Below the pieces are notes generated by a model. It was not told the origin of the DNA. It did no database searches and saw only the letters and a program-made list of their open reading frames with translations. DNA of 64,000 nucleotides, taken from contig NC_059504.1 in NCBI RefSeq assembly GCF_914767665.1, positions 8,682,501 to 8,746,500 on the forward strand, written 5' to 3'. This document shows, one piece after another, positions 32,648 to 44,621 of the stretch. The DNA comes from Harmonia axyridis. Taxonomy: Eukaryota; Arthropoda; Insecta; Coleoptera; Coccinellidae. Each line of letters starts with the position of its first letter. Positions within the stretch are counted from its first letter, which is position 1. A program made the position numbers and the translations under genes.

Positions 32648-33728
32648 GGCCAATTGAAAAGTCCCCGTTCTGATGCACAGTTGGCGGTGCTTGTATTAAA
32701 TTCCTATGATTTTTAGTTAGTACCAACCTTCAAACGAAACGTGTCAAAATTTGAACGCATTCCGACCATTAGTTTTGAGATATTGCGATGTAAGTGTAGC
32801 TACTTTAGTTATTAAAAAAAAGAATTTCGTGCGCTGATAAAATATTGCTTTTTGAAAAAAATACAGTTGAAGCAAAATCTTGGCTTGTTGAAGAGTTTCT
32901 GGGGTTTGCACCAGGAAAATCAACCATCATTGATTGGTATGCTAAGTCTAAACGTGGTGAAATGAGCACCGAACGGTGAACGCAGTGGACGCCCAAAAGA
33001 GTCTGTCACCGACGACAAAATCATAAAAGTTCACAAAATAATTTTGAATGACCGTGAAGTCAAGTTGATCGAGATATCAGATATTGTGAAGATATCATCT
33101 GAACGTGTACATCATATCATTCAGGAATTTTTGCTGTTTAAGTGCAATAAACCTGAATTTTTGCATCGATATGTGACAGTGGATGAAACATGGCTCCATT
33201 ATTTCACTCCGGAGTCCAATCGACAGTCAGCTGAGTGGACTGCACAAAATGAATCGAATCCAAAGAGAGGAAAGACACAACAGTCAGCTTACAAGATTGT
33301 TGTATAGCGTTATTGGATTGTTTACAGGATGGAATACTCAAAAAACGGCCCCATTTGAAGAAAGGTGCTGTTTCATCAAGACAATACGCCGTCCCACAAA
33401 TCAATGAAAACAATGGCAAAATTTCATGAATTGGGCTTCGAATTGCTTCTGCATCCACCGTATTCGCCAGATCTGGCCCCCAGCGGCTTTTTTCTGTTCT
33501 CAGACTTCAAAAGAATGCTCGCTGAAAAGAAATTTAGCGGCAATGACGAAGTAATCGCCGAAACTGAGACCTATTTTGCAGCGAAAAACAAATCGTATTA
33601 CAGAAATGGTATCGAAAGGTTGGAAGATCGCTATAATCGCTGTATCACCCTCGAGGGAATAATAAAATCGAATTTGCCAAAAAAATGTGTTTTACTATGG
33701 TAGACTAGGGACTTTTCATTTGGCCTGT
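32645..33728 (+). mobile_element. Irritans-type (Himar1-like) mariner, both ends
   Basis: Ends ggccaattgaaaagtccccg and agggacttttcatttggcct, with TA outside. The ends resemble the Himar1 terminal repeat. About 1.08 kb against 1.25-1.3 kb expected, because of an internal deletion. It lies exactly between the two copies of the 115-bp duplication. Confidence 0.85.
32822..33703 (+). pseudogene. Himar1-like mariner transposase, inactive
   Basis: The N-terminal frame begins EFRALIKYCF, LVEEF, APGKSTIIDWYAKSKRGEMS, then stops. After a frame change: NDREVKLIEISDIVKISSER (33044 on), PEFLHRYVTVDETWLHYFTP (first catalytic Asp, DET), ESNRQSAEWTAQNESNPKRG. A deletion then removes about 30 residues (the VFWDAHGIIFIDYL block). 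Another frame continues as LFHQDNTPSHKSMKTMAKFH (second Asp, QDN), HPPYSPDLAPSGFFLFSDFK (third catalytic Asp changed to Gly in the SDFF position), and the C-terminal NGIERLEDRYNRCITLEG. Three independent lesions make it inactive. Confidence 0.85.
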
Positions 33729-33846
33729 TATATTGTGATTTTGGCACAATTAATTAGGATTTTGAGATTCGGCGGGATTAAATTGTGTATACATATTCTG
33801 TTTGATATTGCATTATGCTGGGATTCCCTGAATTCGAATATAATTA
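33729..33846. repeat. Right copy of a 115-bp duplication flanking a mariner
   Basis: Starts tatattgtgattttggcaca right after the mariner end; see 32533-32647. Confidence 0.85.
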
Positions 33847-34477
33847 GAGGAGTAATCAGAATATTCGTTTCAGGAATCACGTTATGATGAAACGTTAAAT
33901 TTTCGCATATTTCATAGAGGGCATAAAAGTATCTTGTCCCCATTTTCGTCATCGTTCAAAGTGAGAGATCAGCACTCCTACCATTTTACGGCGTTTCCAA
34001 GAATAGCACACAAGAATGTTCTATTGCAAATTTAATTGCCATGAAACATTTCATCTCGATTTCATAGGAAAATTTGTGTAGTTTTCTGCGAACTATTCTG
34101 TCCTTTGATGTTGAATGTTGGAATAACGTAAATGAATAATTAAATTATATTTTGGAATGTGTAGAATCCAAAGGTCAATTAAAAAAATGGGGAACTCTGT
34201 CATTTTCCTGATTTTCTGCAATATTTGTTATAAATCTGATTATGCTATCAGCTCAAAATTCTGAAAAACGCTTGAAATTGTTAGTTTTCATACACAAGCA
34301 AAATTTCAACTCGGTTCAATCTGTCATACCTGAAAGTATTAGGTTTTTTTTCCCAAATTCTTGAATTTTCTATGGTTCTAGTGACGTTATCAACACGTTA
34401 ATTTGCACAGATCTTGAAAAGGTTATTCTTCATTCATCTAAATCAACTAATGAAACAATAGTATATTCTAAAACAAG
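33847..34477. other. No recognised feature
   Basis: AT-rich. Nothing recognised. Confidence 0.5.
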
Positions 34478-34568
34478 TTGCAGAATGTGCTCCTATTCCA
34501 ACACGAATGAGAAATTCGAAAACTAGCGAGTTTTCGAACGCATGAGTGTTGGAATTGCCTTCTGCAAC
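34478..34568. repeat. Small palindromic repeat, copy 1
   Basis: Nested inverted pairs: gttgcagaa/ttctgcaac at the ends, ttccaacac/gtgttggaa, and ttcgaaaac/gttttcgaa at the core. Similar in design to 37108-37208. Confidence 0.75.
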
Positions 34569-35236
34569 GGGTATTAGACGATATTTTCTCTATTTTAGTC
34601 AAGTTTTATGAAATATTGTCAAAATTCAATGAAAAATACAGATTCGATAGTAATAATCTCACTAATGAATAATTTTTTTCCTCGGAGAAGTGGTTTACCA
34701 GTATTTAAAAAAAAATTCTCTCAGAGATTTGAATTGACTCAATTTTTCTCTTCTTCCTCATTAAAATCTCCCCTCCGAAATCCCATAAAAGGATGCTCCA
34801 ATCGAATTAAAAACCTCGAATCTCCCATTCTACCCGATAATTGTACAGATCTTTTTCCGCTGCAACTCCTAATTCAATGAAAAAAATCATTATCTAATTT
34901 AGAGGATTCTTTTCCCAAAGTAAAACCACCTCTATTCAATGACTAATTGGTTGATTCAATAATGAAAACAATTAAGGTTCTAAAGGGAGGAAGGATGGTA
35001 AACAGTGGAGAATCATTAAATTCATCAAATTAACGGACGTACCTACTAAGATATAATAAAAATAAAGGACCAATTAGGGGCCTCGAATGTCGCAAGGGTT
35101 TGGGCTGATTTTGAGTTCACTTGTTTGTGATTTTTACTTTGTTTTCGGTAACATGCTTTTATTGGGATCTGATCATTCGTTTCTCACGCGAACTCCCGAA
35201 CGAAATGAGCTAGAAATTATTCAGTGAAGACACATA
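34569..35236. other. No recognised feature
   Basis: A 90-codon ATG frame at 34608-34880 is unrecognised. Nothing else seen. Confidence 0.45.
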
Positions 35237-35815
35237 GTAAAACACATTTTTTGGCAAAATTCGATTTTATTATTCAACATAGTTGCCTTCGAGGGCGATA
35301 CACCGATTATAGCGTTGTTCAAACTTTTCGATACCATTTTTGTAGTACGATTTGTCTTTCGCTTCAAAATAGGCCTCAGTTTCGGCGATTACTTCTTCAT
35401 TAGCGCTAAATTTCTTTCCAGCGAACATTTTTTTGAGGTCTGAGAACAGGAAAAAATCGCTGGGGGCCAAATCTGGCGAATACGGTGGATGCGGAAGCAA
35501 TTTGAAGCCCAATTCATACATTTTCGCCATTGTTTTCATTGATTTGTGACACGGCGCATTGTCTTGATGATACAGCACCTCTTTTTTCTTCAAATGGGGC
35601 CGTTTTTTAACTTTTTCATTCTTTAACGATCCAATAACGCTATATAATAATCGTTGTTGATGATTTGGGACTTCTAGAGGTAATCAATGAATATTATACC
35701 TTGCGCCTCCCAGAATACTGATACCACAACTTTGCCAGCTGACTGTTGTGTTTTTCCTCGCTTTAGGTTCGGTTCATCTGGTGCAGTCCACTCCATATTT
35801 CATCAGCACACGAAA
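35237..35815 (-). pseudogene. Himar1-like mariner fragment, C-terminal half intact
   Basis: The minus strand holds an open frame of 107 codons (35593-35270) starting MKKKEVLYHQDNAPCHKSMK (second catalytic Asp), then HPPYSPDLAPSDFFLFSDLK (third catalytic Asp present), NEEVIAETEAYFEAKDKSYY and NRCIALEGNYVE, ending at the natural stop. Upstream (to about 35815) are frameshifted pieces of the VFWEAQGIIFIDYL and EWTAPDE blocks. Immediately before them the N-terminal start (EFRVLMK-like) is fused on, so the DNA-binding domain and first catalytic Asp are deleted. No terminal repeats remain: the 3' end breaks at about 35237 and the 5' end at about 35815. Confidence 0.85.
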
Positions 35816-37107
35816 TTCAAGCAAAATATATTAGAAAAAACTGTCAGTGGCAAGAATTCTGACCTAGTTGAAATTTTGAACTTCGTATTTTAACTGTTAA
35901 GATGATATTTTCAGTTTTTAAGTTATTCCTTAAACTAAAACTGATATTTTATGAAGAATTGTGAGAATGAGTAACTACTGACAAAAAGAAACCAATTCTT
36001 CAATTCTGAACTAAAATTTTTCGAACACATTCAACAGTTTGAAAAAATAAAACGTGTTATTTCTGTAAAAAAATATGCTTCCACAAATAAAACACTAACA
36101 GCAATAAATCTTGATCTTCCAGCGAGCAAATCTGTTCTCTAGAGACTTTCGGCAAAATTGGATTTATATTTCGTCGAATGTCCATGGTTTGAAATTAATA
36201 AAATTTATGTTGGTGCAAAACGAGAAGAATTATCTAATTAGGCAACGTTGTAAGTTGGCATTCCATCATGAATTATTGACGTAAATTATAGGGAGAACTG
36301 TCCGCTCTTCGAAAACAGGCATTCTCCAATTATTTCTGCTTAAATTCGCCACTCTAATCTATTTAATACTCCAAATCCATTATGAAGTTAGCTGGGTCCA
36401 ATGTATTTCATTGCCTGAATTGGATTACTGAATAACTAGATTATTTTTTCTATAAAATATTATTTCCCACAAATATCTGATGATATCTGCTTTATCAGGG
36501 TTAATGAATAATTAAATGAATTGAAATTTAATAATTCCCAATTTTATTAACAATAATTATCATTGGTAATATCAAAATTTCACTCTTCCTGACTTATCCA
36601 GTATATCAACAGAATTATATTATGTGTCTGATTTTACATAAGTATACGTTTAGATGAATAAATTGAAATAGTTTGAGTGTTAGGTAGTAAAGCCTTCATT
36701 CCGTTTTTTCAAATTGAATTACTCATATTTTTGCGAAAATCTAATCCTTGTTTGGTAATAAATAATTTTTTCATCATGGAATATCGAGATTACCTTGTCG
36801 AACTCTTCATTTATGGTGAGCTTGCCAATTCATAAAAATGATTTACAAGTTCAGATTTGTATTGTTGAATTCAATTGAACTTTATAAATACATATATTGC
36901 ACTAATTGTTGCGAGAATATATCCCATAATCAAAATCATCAATAAATACTCCACCCAAAACTAAAGACAGATAGGTAATTCCATTACATTTTACTTATTC
37001 TATCGCTTCACTGTATTTTTATTTGAGAATATTCTGTGTTTGAACGACAAGTTTTATTCTGATAAAAGCACTTCTAATGGTCGACTAATAGTTATTTATA
37101 ATACAAG
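35816..37107. other. No recognised feature
   Basis: AT-rich single-copy-looking sequence with no recognisable gene, RNA or repeat. Confidence 0.5.
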
Positions 37108-37208
37108 TGCAGAAGGCATTGATATTCTTCCACGAGTTCAAAATTCAAAAACGAGCCACGAAGTGGCGAGTTTTGGAATGAACGAGTGGTAGAATGAGCC
37201 TTCTGTAC
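37108..37208. repeat. Small palindromic repeat, copy 2
   Basis: Outer pair gtgcagaaggc/gccttctgtac and a central hairpin around ccacgaagtgg. Related in design and partly in sequence to 34478-34568. Confidence 0.7.
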
Positions 37209-38001
37209 GAGTATTATACATTATTTTCTCTAATTCATTGCATTATCATTGAAATTAATGAAATATTTCCATAAATATAATTTAGTGATTTTTGTATTGA
37301 AAAATGTTGGTTGGCAGAACTGATTTCTTTAAGGCAAATTGATGAATTGACAGATAAAGCCGTGGCGGAAAGTTCGGAGTACTAACATAGAATAATAAAA
37401 TATAACCATGAAAACTGTGCGTTTCTGATATATTCTCGCACGATTTTGTTCTATAAGATGTGGAAGAATGAACGGAATAACCACAGAATTAGAGAAAATT
37501 GTTTTTAACTTTTGAATCTCGAGATTAACGGTAGGTATCTCATCTACATAAATAAATATTAGATATCAGCTGCTTCTACAAAATAGAAATATATCACTAA
37601 TTTATATTCTGTTCAATTCGTGCATTGATAGAATGAGCAAATATTCGATGCTCGCCGAAAAAGCTAGAACTGACCAATACCCTATCAGACCATATAAATT
37701 CCTGAATTGATTTTGCTATGTAATCTGAAGTGGGTAAATATTTTCGATTCAATTCATCAGATTAACTGAAATATATATTGTTATTTTACCAATCTGCTGT
37801 ATAATTCTATTTGATCAGAATTGCAAAAATCGTGCGAATATGTGATACGCACCAGACTAGGATTACACTGGAATCATTCGATTGTCGACCGATTTCTCAT
37901 TTTCAATCTATGTCGGAATGAATGATGGACTAGAATATTTATGAAATGTTGGATTTGTCATTTACAGTTTCGAATAGATAGATATATAGGATTTTGCGAT
38001 A
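37209..38001. other. Possible short repeat at 37215-37500
   Basis: attttctctaattc near 37225 and gaattagagaaaat near 37490 form inverted ends, and the interior (ataaccatgaaaactgtg) resembles 58995-59045. Otherwise nothing recognised. Confidence 0.35.
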
Positions 38002-38433
38002 GGAATGATGAAATTTAAAATGGTTATAATGGCAACTCTGTATTTTTTTTTGACATTCCTCATGTCATTTGTGTCCATTAGGTTATGTCATTTAATCATG
38101 AAAAGATTCAGGCTTCAACGGTGTTTAAAAATTGTTGAATTGTTTAATCAAAATCAGTGCTCATTTGTGATTTTGAAAGTGAATAGTCTTTACATGATAC
38201 AAGAGACCAGTGTGGAGTACCTATCCGTATATTTTCATTTTCAACTTTGTCTACAAAACGTCGAATTATCTGAATATTGAGTTTGATAATTTCTCTTAGT
38301 ACTCACAAATAAACGGCGAGTTTTACATTTTCTGAACGTTGTTGAAGTGTGTTTGGTTATACTACTGAACACAAATGACATAAGAAACGTCAAAAATAAA
38401 ACAGTGTTGCCATCATGACCATTTTATCGTTCC
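38002..38433 (+). mobile_element. DD41D-type mariner deletion derivative with long inverted ends
   Basis: Left part (ggaatgatgaaatttaaaat on) and right part (ending ccattttatcgttcc) are reverse complements for about 85 bp, with TA on each side (38000-38001; 38434-38435). An ATG at about 38098 begins MKRFRLQRCLKIVELFNQNQ, the N-terminal start typical of DD41D-type transposases (K-R-F-x-L-x-x-R-L-K-I-V-E-L). After about 27 residues the similarity ends. Only 432 bp; no catalytic region. The segment upstream of the ATG matches that of 3290-3619. Confidence 0.7.
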
Positions 38434-38517
38434 TATTGGAAAACTCCTTATTAACTACTAGTTTTCCATTTGGCTACAAGCAGCATAAATCAATGTTGCG
38501 TTAAATTCATCAAAATG

Positions 38518-38543
38518 AGCAGGAGTTGCAAGCAACTCCTGCT
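38518..38543. repeat. Perfect hairpin, 12-bp arms, AA spacer
   Basis: agcaggagttgc, aa, gcaactcctgct. Shares its last three bases with the next hairpin. Confidence 0.95.
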
Positions 38544-38574
38544 GAGGGGAAACACCAAGGTGTTTCCCCTCAGC
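38541..38574. repeat. Perfect hairpin, 16-bp arms, AA spacer
   Basis: gctgaggggaaacacc, aa, ggtgtttcccctcagc. GC-rich stem immediately after the previous hairpin. Confidence 0.95.
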
Positions 38575-38575
38575 T

Positions 38576-39288
38576 AATTTTATACATCTTTAGAAATTGG
38601 GAGCCTCTTTGCCTAGAGCTCTTCTTACGGCTAATTAGGCCATGAGTTCTAGAGTGGGTCATCCTCAAAGAAGTTCCGAAGGGAATATGTAAAGGAATAT
38701 CTTTTGAAACTTAAAAGACGCCGGAAGGAAGTTTTTACCGTCCTTACCAGGATGGGACTAGATATTTTCAGGCAAGATATTTTGAGGGGAAACAGTGGAA
38801 GTTGTACACAGAAGAGCATTTTTTCTTCTTCTTCTTCTTGATGATATGAATGTGATTTGGGACGGTAGAGAAATTGTGCAGCCATTTTATTGGATCGTTT
38901 CGAGAACGAAAAATTTCAAATAATATCACTGAGTATATTGGTTTGTTACGAAATAGATAACTATTTTTGAAGATAAGTGAAAAAATATTTCTCCATCAAA
39001 TGAAAGAAAAAATAGAAATATGTTGACTTTAATGTTGCCACCATCTACTTTTCGAGAAATCTGAGATGGGTTGAGTTTCCACCCTGCATTTAACTGTAAC
39101 ATCAAAGTCAGTTGTGCAGATCCGGTTCAGAAACGCAACAAGGGCTTTGACCGAGGTGTTTCATATTACACTCCCCTTCTAATGAACATAGTGTTGTATT
39201 TCAGCTAACATATTTGTGAACTTGTTATGTTTTGAAACTGGCGCGAATAAAACCAACGGAATAAGAGTTAGACCTTTCGTTTATCTCT
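38576..39288. other. No recognised feature
   Basis: A (ttc)n run of about 15 bp lies near 38825. No gene recognised. Confidence 0.5.
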
Positions 39289-39296
39289 GACATGAT

Positions 39297-40151
39297 TAGG
39301 GATTCACGGATTGGCTTGATTTTCAAGCTGCTTGGCTTGAGCTTGACTTGATTTCATGTCAAGTAATAGTTTTTCAATCTCAAGTCAAGTATTTATTTGT
39401 CAAGTACTTGAATCATATCAAGCCACTTGATTTTTAGCAGTTTTATTGTGTAGTCTCACATCAATAAAAAAAATGATAAAATGAGAAGGAACCTTGCAAA
39501 AATCACTCTTATTCATTGAACTTATTGTATAAAATAACCGAAAATATCAACTTTTTTGAACAAGAAACATAAATTGAATCACTGTAAATCATAACAAAAT
39601 AAAAAATGATTAAAAAATGAAGTTTCTCAATATTGAGAAACCTTCAGGCTTTGTTTGCTTCCATAATTTTCCATCCAGGATCTGAGACACATGAAGCATC
39701 ATAGATTTGTCGCCTACTCTATTGCGGGTTTTTGTAACTATAAGAGCAGCTCTAGAAAATTGTCTTTCAACTGAAGATAAACATGATTGCGTTGATAAAT
39801 ATCCTTGGCCATTTGGTCAAGTTTGGAAGGATATTTCTGAAAATACCAAAATCTACCAATAGATTTAATAGAAATGTGAGAAAACTACTAATAAAGTAAC
39901 ACCGGCGAATGCTTTAGTCTCTCGGCGCTCGAAGAATCCCCTTGTTTAGTCTAAGCGCACACGAGATTGCAAAAATATATACCATGCGACGCGTGCATAT
40001 CAAGATCAAGTAATATCAAGTAGCTTGATATCTAGTCAAGCAATAAATATCTAAAGTCAAGTCAAGCTCAAGTATGTAATTTTTCATGAGCTTGATTTTC
40101 AAGTCAAGTAGTTGGTTAAGATGTCAAGCTACTTGGCTTGATGAAACCCTA
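39297..40151 (-). mobile_element. Non-autonomous hAT element, copy 2, with intact target duplication
   Basis: Ends tagggattcacggattggct and ctacttggcttgatgaaacc followed by cta. A perfect 8-bp duplication gacatgat lies at 39289-39296 and 40152-40159, the length expected for hAT insertion. Interior collinear with copy 1, with indels that break the C-terminal coding remnant. The only one of four copies with a perfect duplication, so probably the youngest insertion or the one least altered at its borders. Confidence 0.9.
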
Positions 40152-40159
40152 GACATGAT

Positions 40160-41436
40160 TGGTCTAATTGGCACATTATTGAACGCTCAAAATCATCTGA
40201 CTTTAACCAGTGCTTTCTTCTTTTTTTTAATTTCATCTTGAATTATTGATGATTCTTATGTAGCGATCAGCGTCAAATTGTGCGAAAAGCTTGAAATTCC
40301 TATTTCATATTTACTTGAAATTGATGATATGATCAGCTTGAAATTTTTACAACATATCAAGGTCCAAGATTTCAATTGTGATCAGTAAAATATTGAATAA
40401 TTTTTTTTCGATATTTTTCAAAATTATCTATGCGATGATATTTTTTACGAGGATTGAAAGTGTTATTCTATATCGACCTGAAATTTTTCCAAATCTTAAC
40501 CACCCAATTCCACCCTTAGACTGTCTCTTACTAAATTAATCACCCTGCACATTTCCATAATCCACCTGACCCAATGTCATCCTCATAAGTCAGAGCTAAA
40601 AACATCATCCGACCAAAAACAACAACTTTTCAATTCCGTACCTGACTCTGGACCAAACCACCCTCTTATATTCCTCCCCTTAGACATCCCCCGCTGTGCC
40701 TGAAGGCTCTCCTTTACACATTTAGTGTGTCGTATTGACCGCTCGAAAATTCGCACGCAATTTAGTTATGCAAAGGGGGATTCATAAATCAAATTCTGTT
40801 CCCTTCTTGTGTCCCTTTCTTTCCTCACGAACTGTATTTAGCTCTTCAATTATCTTGTCGTTATATTTCTACGTCAAAATTGACCGCAGGTCCATTAGTT
40901 CGGTCGGAGAGGATGCTGGTTATTAGGGATAAAAATTGAGAGCTTCAAGGGAAACCGCGCACGGTCGACATGACTTTTATGCTTAATTGAAAGTTGCATG
41001 AGGTAATTTTAAATGAGGTTAATTATCTTGCAAAGAATGGAAAGGACTAGTTTAGTTCGCACCAGGATTTTAGTTTGTGCGAAAGATGTTTTCACATCGA
41101 TGACACTTATGGCGTTATTAAAATAAAGTTAATACTTTCTTTGTTTTAACTGCCATAGATATGAATATTATTAAAAATTTAGGAACATTTTCTAACCGTA
41201 CAGTGTTTTTATGGAATCAGGTACAAAAGATGTGAAAAGAGAACTAAAAAGAGCTAAAAAACAACAATTTGGGGACCACATTGTCTAACCGTACAGTTTC
41301 GTCATAAAACACTGAAGGTTCTACAAATGGTGTTAATATGGATCCAGGTACAAAAAAGGTGAAAAGAGAACTGAAAAGTGCTATAAAACTCAAAACTGCA
41401 TACTTATAGGAATTTATATTTATACTATAATAATAA
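40160..41436. promoter_or_regulatory. Candidate regulatory block at about 40730-41040
   Basis: Single-copy stretch with spaced CpGs and TAAT/TTAT-core sites (gacttttatgcttaattgaa; gaggttaattatcttgc). A pair of short direct repeats (taaccgtacagt at about 41195 and 41287, followed by similar gaaaagagaact strings) follows. No gene seen. Confidence 0.2.
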
Positions 41437-41715
41437 TAAACATAGAGGAAGTATAGGCAATTTTAAGATGTCCCCAACAAGTTCAGATTACGTTGTAGGA
41501 TTGTGATATATTTTCAAATCCACAATTTTACTATACCCTTATGAATGTATATTATATTGAATGAAATATATTTATTTGAGTGATTCCCGAATAAATATGC
41601 AAATTTGAATATTTGGAATCCGATATTTTTCCTTATTGTCGAATGTATAATAAGCAGAATATTTACTATTTTCTGTATCTACCTGTTGAGATCCATGGTT
41701 TGCCAACTTGCCCCA
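41437..41715 (-). mobile_element. MITE-like repeat, copy 4, truncated
   Basis: Left end ataaacatagaggaagtata; interior matches 30956-31485 up to about 41715 (QVDTENSKYSAYYTF, then DNKEKYRIPNIQICIF on the minus strand), then ends abruptly. The right half is missing. Confidence 0.75.
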
Positions 41716-42604
41716 ATGGATCCACAGAAATGGCATAAGATGCGTTATGCAAGGGTTCAATTGGCGCATGAATCAACCAGCGCTAAAAGTAGCTGACTTT
41801 CCTCATTTATGACCTCAAACCGAAATACATAATTTTATTCTCAAACAATTAATAAAAATTATGTACCTTGGGCTTTATAATATTCAACTCTTGATTTTTC
41901 ATTGAATTTTAATTAATTCTAGGTGTTTGAATTATTATAATAACGAACCTACAGCAAATGAAATAGATTTTTAATTGTGTAATTGGTACTTGTTCAGACA
42001 AGGCTTCAACGATATTTGGGAATATTTATTATTATTTACAATTTTAATAACTCCAGAGTAAAAATGGCATAAAATACAAATTTTCCTTAGATGTCTGTTT
42101 TCTGAAATTTATTATGAATTCTACTCCCCCAATTTATCACGCACTGCGTATTAAGCCTGGAAAATCTCCATCCCGAATGAAAGCTCGGCATGAGATGGTA
42201 GAAAAAAATGTGAATGAGGAAGGTAAATAACTTTATTCTACCGGCAATAACGGATAAAAATGCGCCATTTGCGCGACATAGATGCGAACTATTCTCCGCG
42301 AAATTAGAAAATGGAAAATCTCTCTGGAGAAGAGTATTACGGAATACGTGAGAGCATCTCCTTTCATTGGAATGAATGGGAGGCTGTTCCATGAAAACTC
42401 GAAATGAAAAAGTGAAGATGAGAGGGGTTGATTGGAGACGAGAAAGTCAACTGAAGCTTTGTGAGTTTTGTTTTTATGGGCATTCCGCATTTTCCGAGCA
42501 GAATGGGTTTTGTTCCTTATCATTTCGGATCTTACAGTTCCATTTTCATTCTGATCATTTCTAGAGTTCCTTTTCCAATTCAATTGTACGACCTACTATA
42601 ATAA
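41716..42604. other. No recognised feature
   Basis: Overlapping open frames on both strands at 42087-42583 match nothing I know. Confidence 0.45.
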
Positions 42605-44621
42605 AACTATACAGGATGTTTTAGAACTCACTACCAAGTTTTCATGGGCGGGTTTAAAGGTCAAAATGAGAATTTTTTTGAACTATCCTTATCCTTCACA
42701 ATGTCTCTATTTTGCAAATTTCGAGCCCAAACGATACAACTAATTAATGACAAATCAATTGAAAATTGAGTGATAATATATTCGATCATGTTGAGATTTA
42801 GAACATCAATTTAAAATAACACCTTTCAGCTTTGTTCAAAATTTCATTTCAATCATGCTCGAGTATAAATTCCTATATGTAGTTTTATAGCCCTTTCAAG
42901 TCCTTTTTGCACCTGAATCCATAAAAATATCATAATTACGGTAGTGAAAACATAGAAATATTAACCTTGTCATAAGTGTCATTGGTGTGAAAACATCTTT
43001 TGCATAACCCTAAAAGTAATGAACATATATGTTTATTACTCATCCTGCATAACATGCAACAATAAAGCAAAAAAGTCCTAAATTGAGCAAAACACAAGAT
43101 GATCCATGTAGCCATCATCCGATAAAACGTAAACCCAAATGGAAATAGGTAAGCAAACAAATTCTCTTTGATCTCTCCGAATCACCTTAGCGCCCCACAT
43201 TTCAAATGTACCGACAAATCTCACTCCCACGTTAAATAATATAAGGTTTCTTGGGTTTCCGTTTATTTGTCTAACTGCAATCTGTTCAATCCAAACACAA
43301 TAATAATTTCTTCGTCTCCTTTTCCCAAGCGTAATAATAATTCTGAAGGAATGTGTTAACACTGCAGCGCGATAAAGTTCGCTTGAAGAAATAGTAGAGA
43401 AAATCTGGACGTATCGGTGAAATCGATACGGGATATATTTCGTTTCATACAGTCCCATTGATTTTTGAGTTTGAGATAGACACTCGATAAGATCGAGGTG
43501 TTGTGAATGGTATCTTGGAGTAGAACCACTCGCTGAGGGATGTTGATAACATATATAAACTTCTGATTTGGTTTGAATTGTGCTCTGTGTTGACAATGTT
43601 AGTTTATTTTGTTTGTTTGTTTTTTATCTAGATGCCTCTGCTGGAAGCTTATAGGTTATGTGAGTTATAAGAGCCGTTTGTGTTCTATTTAAGTTTTATC
43701 AGTGTGTCTGTTCGCTACCCTGGCTATAGAACTTAATCCTTAGAAGTAATTCGTCAGATATCGATGATATTTTTTTTGTAGATGAATGCCATTCATGAAT
43801 GATTCAATAATTCTATCCTAGCTATTTTATGCCGTATGACAACTTCATTCAATTATCAGGAAATTCATCATGGACCGAACAAAGTTGCCTGCTTTTAAAA
43901 AATATACAGGTTTGAAGTTCTTGAAACAATTTCTTCCGAAGTGAGCTTTGCAGTAATAGAAAATTATTTGTCCTACTTGTCAATAACTATCATTACTGAG
44001 AAGTGGTTTTTGATTCAATTGATTCATTTCAATACAAATACTACTGTCATTGTTGAGTTGATTCATTTTTTTTTCCATAGTAGATATTATTAATTAGAGA
44101 AATTTCGTGATTTGAAAAAAAAGAAAGGTCAAAGACCATTAATAACTGAGGACCATTATTCCCTGATGGAATAATAGCATCGAATTTCAGAAACCACTAG
44201 CAGTATTATAAGTACATTATGTAGATATTAATCGTATGTATGTACATTAAGATCTGATTATTCTTTATTGACCTCATTTGTCCATCTAAAGGTACAACCA
44301 ATATATAGATATACAATTATGAATTATTGTTTATCTTTTCAATTTATTTATCAAAGTTTTCCAAGTAAACCTCATTACGGTTCTGTTTTGGCCGTTTTAT
44401 GCTGTCGGCCATAATAACTTATCGATTGTTTTTACTCATTCTCTTTTGTTTGAGTTAACTCTTTTTCACTGTCATGGGTCAATGGAATAGTGGGTTCTGG
44501 ACGTAGCGAACAATGAGACGTCAGATGGTTTGACAAACATACCTACGTGGTTTTAGAATTCAAATGAGTATACCCGCCGAGTCAGGTCCCTTGTCTATCT
44601 GATGATATGTATATGCAGACT
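42605..44621. other. No recognised gene; tacaggatg-type motif at the start
   Basis: tatacaggatgttttagaac at about 42605 is a variant of the repeat-end motif, and gagcccaaacgatac (about 42725) echoes gatacgtttgggctctc in the foldback at 8790. A 172-codon minus-strand frame (43596-43078) starts at TTG, not ATG, and is unrecognised. Confidence 0.4.

Noticed and set aside
38541..38574. Rho-independent terminator
   Set aside because: No T-run follows and the context is eukaryotic.
43078..43596. 172-codon minus-strand frame
   Set aside because: Starts at TTG, first ATG is far inside, no recognisable domain, and no supporting signals.
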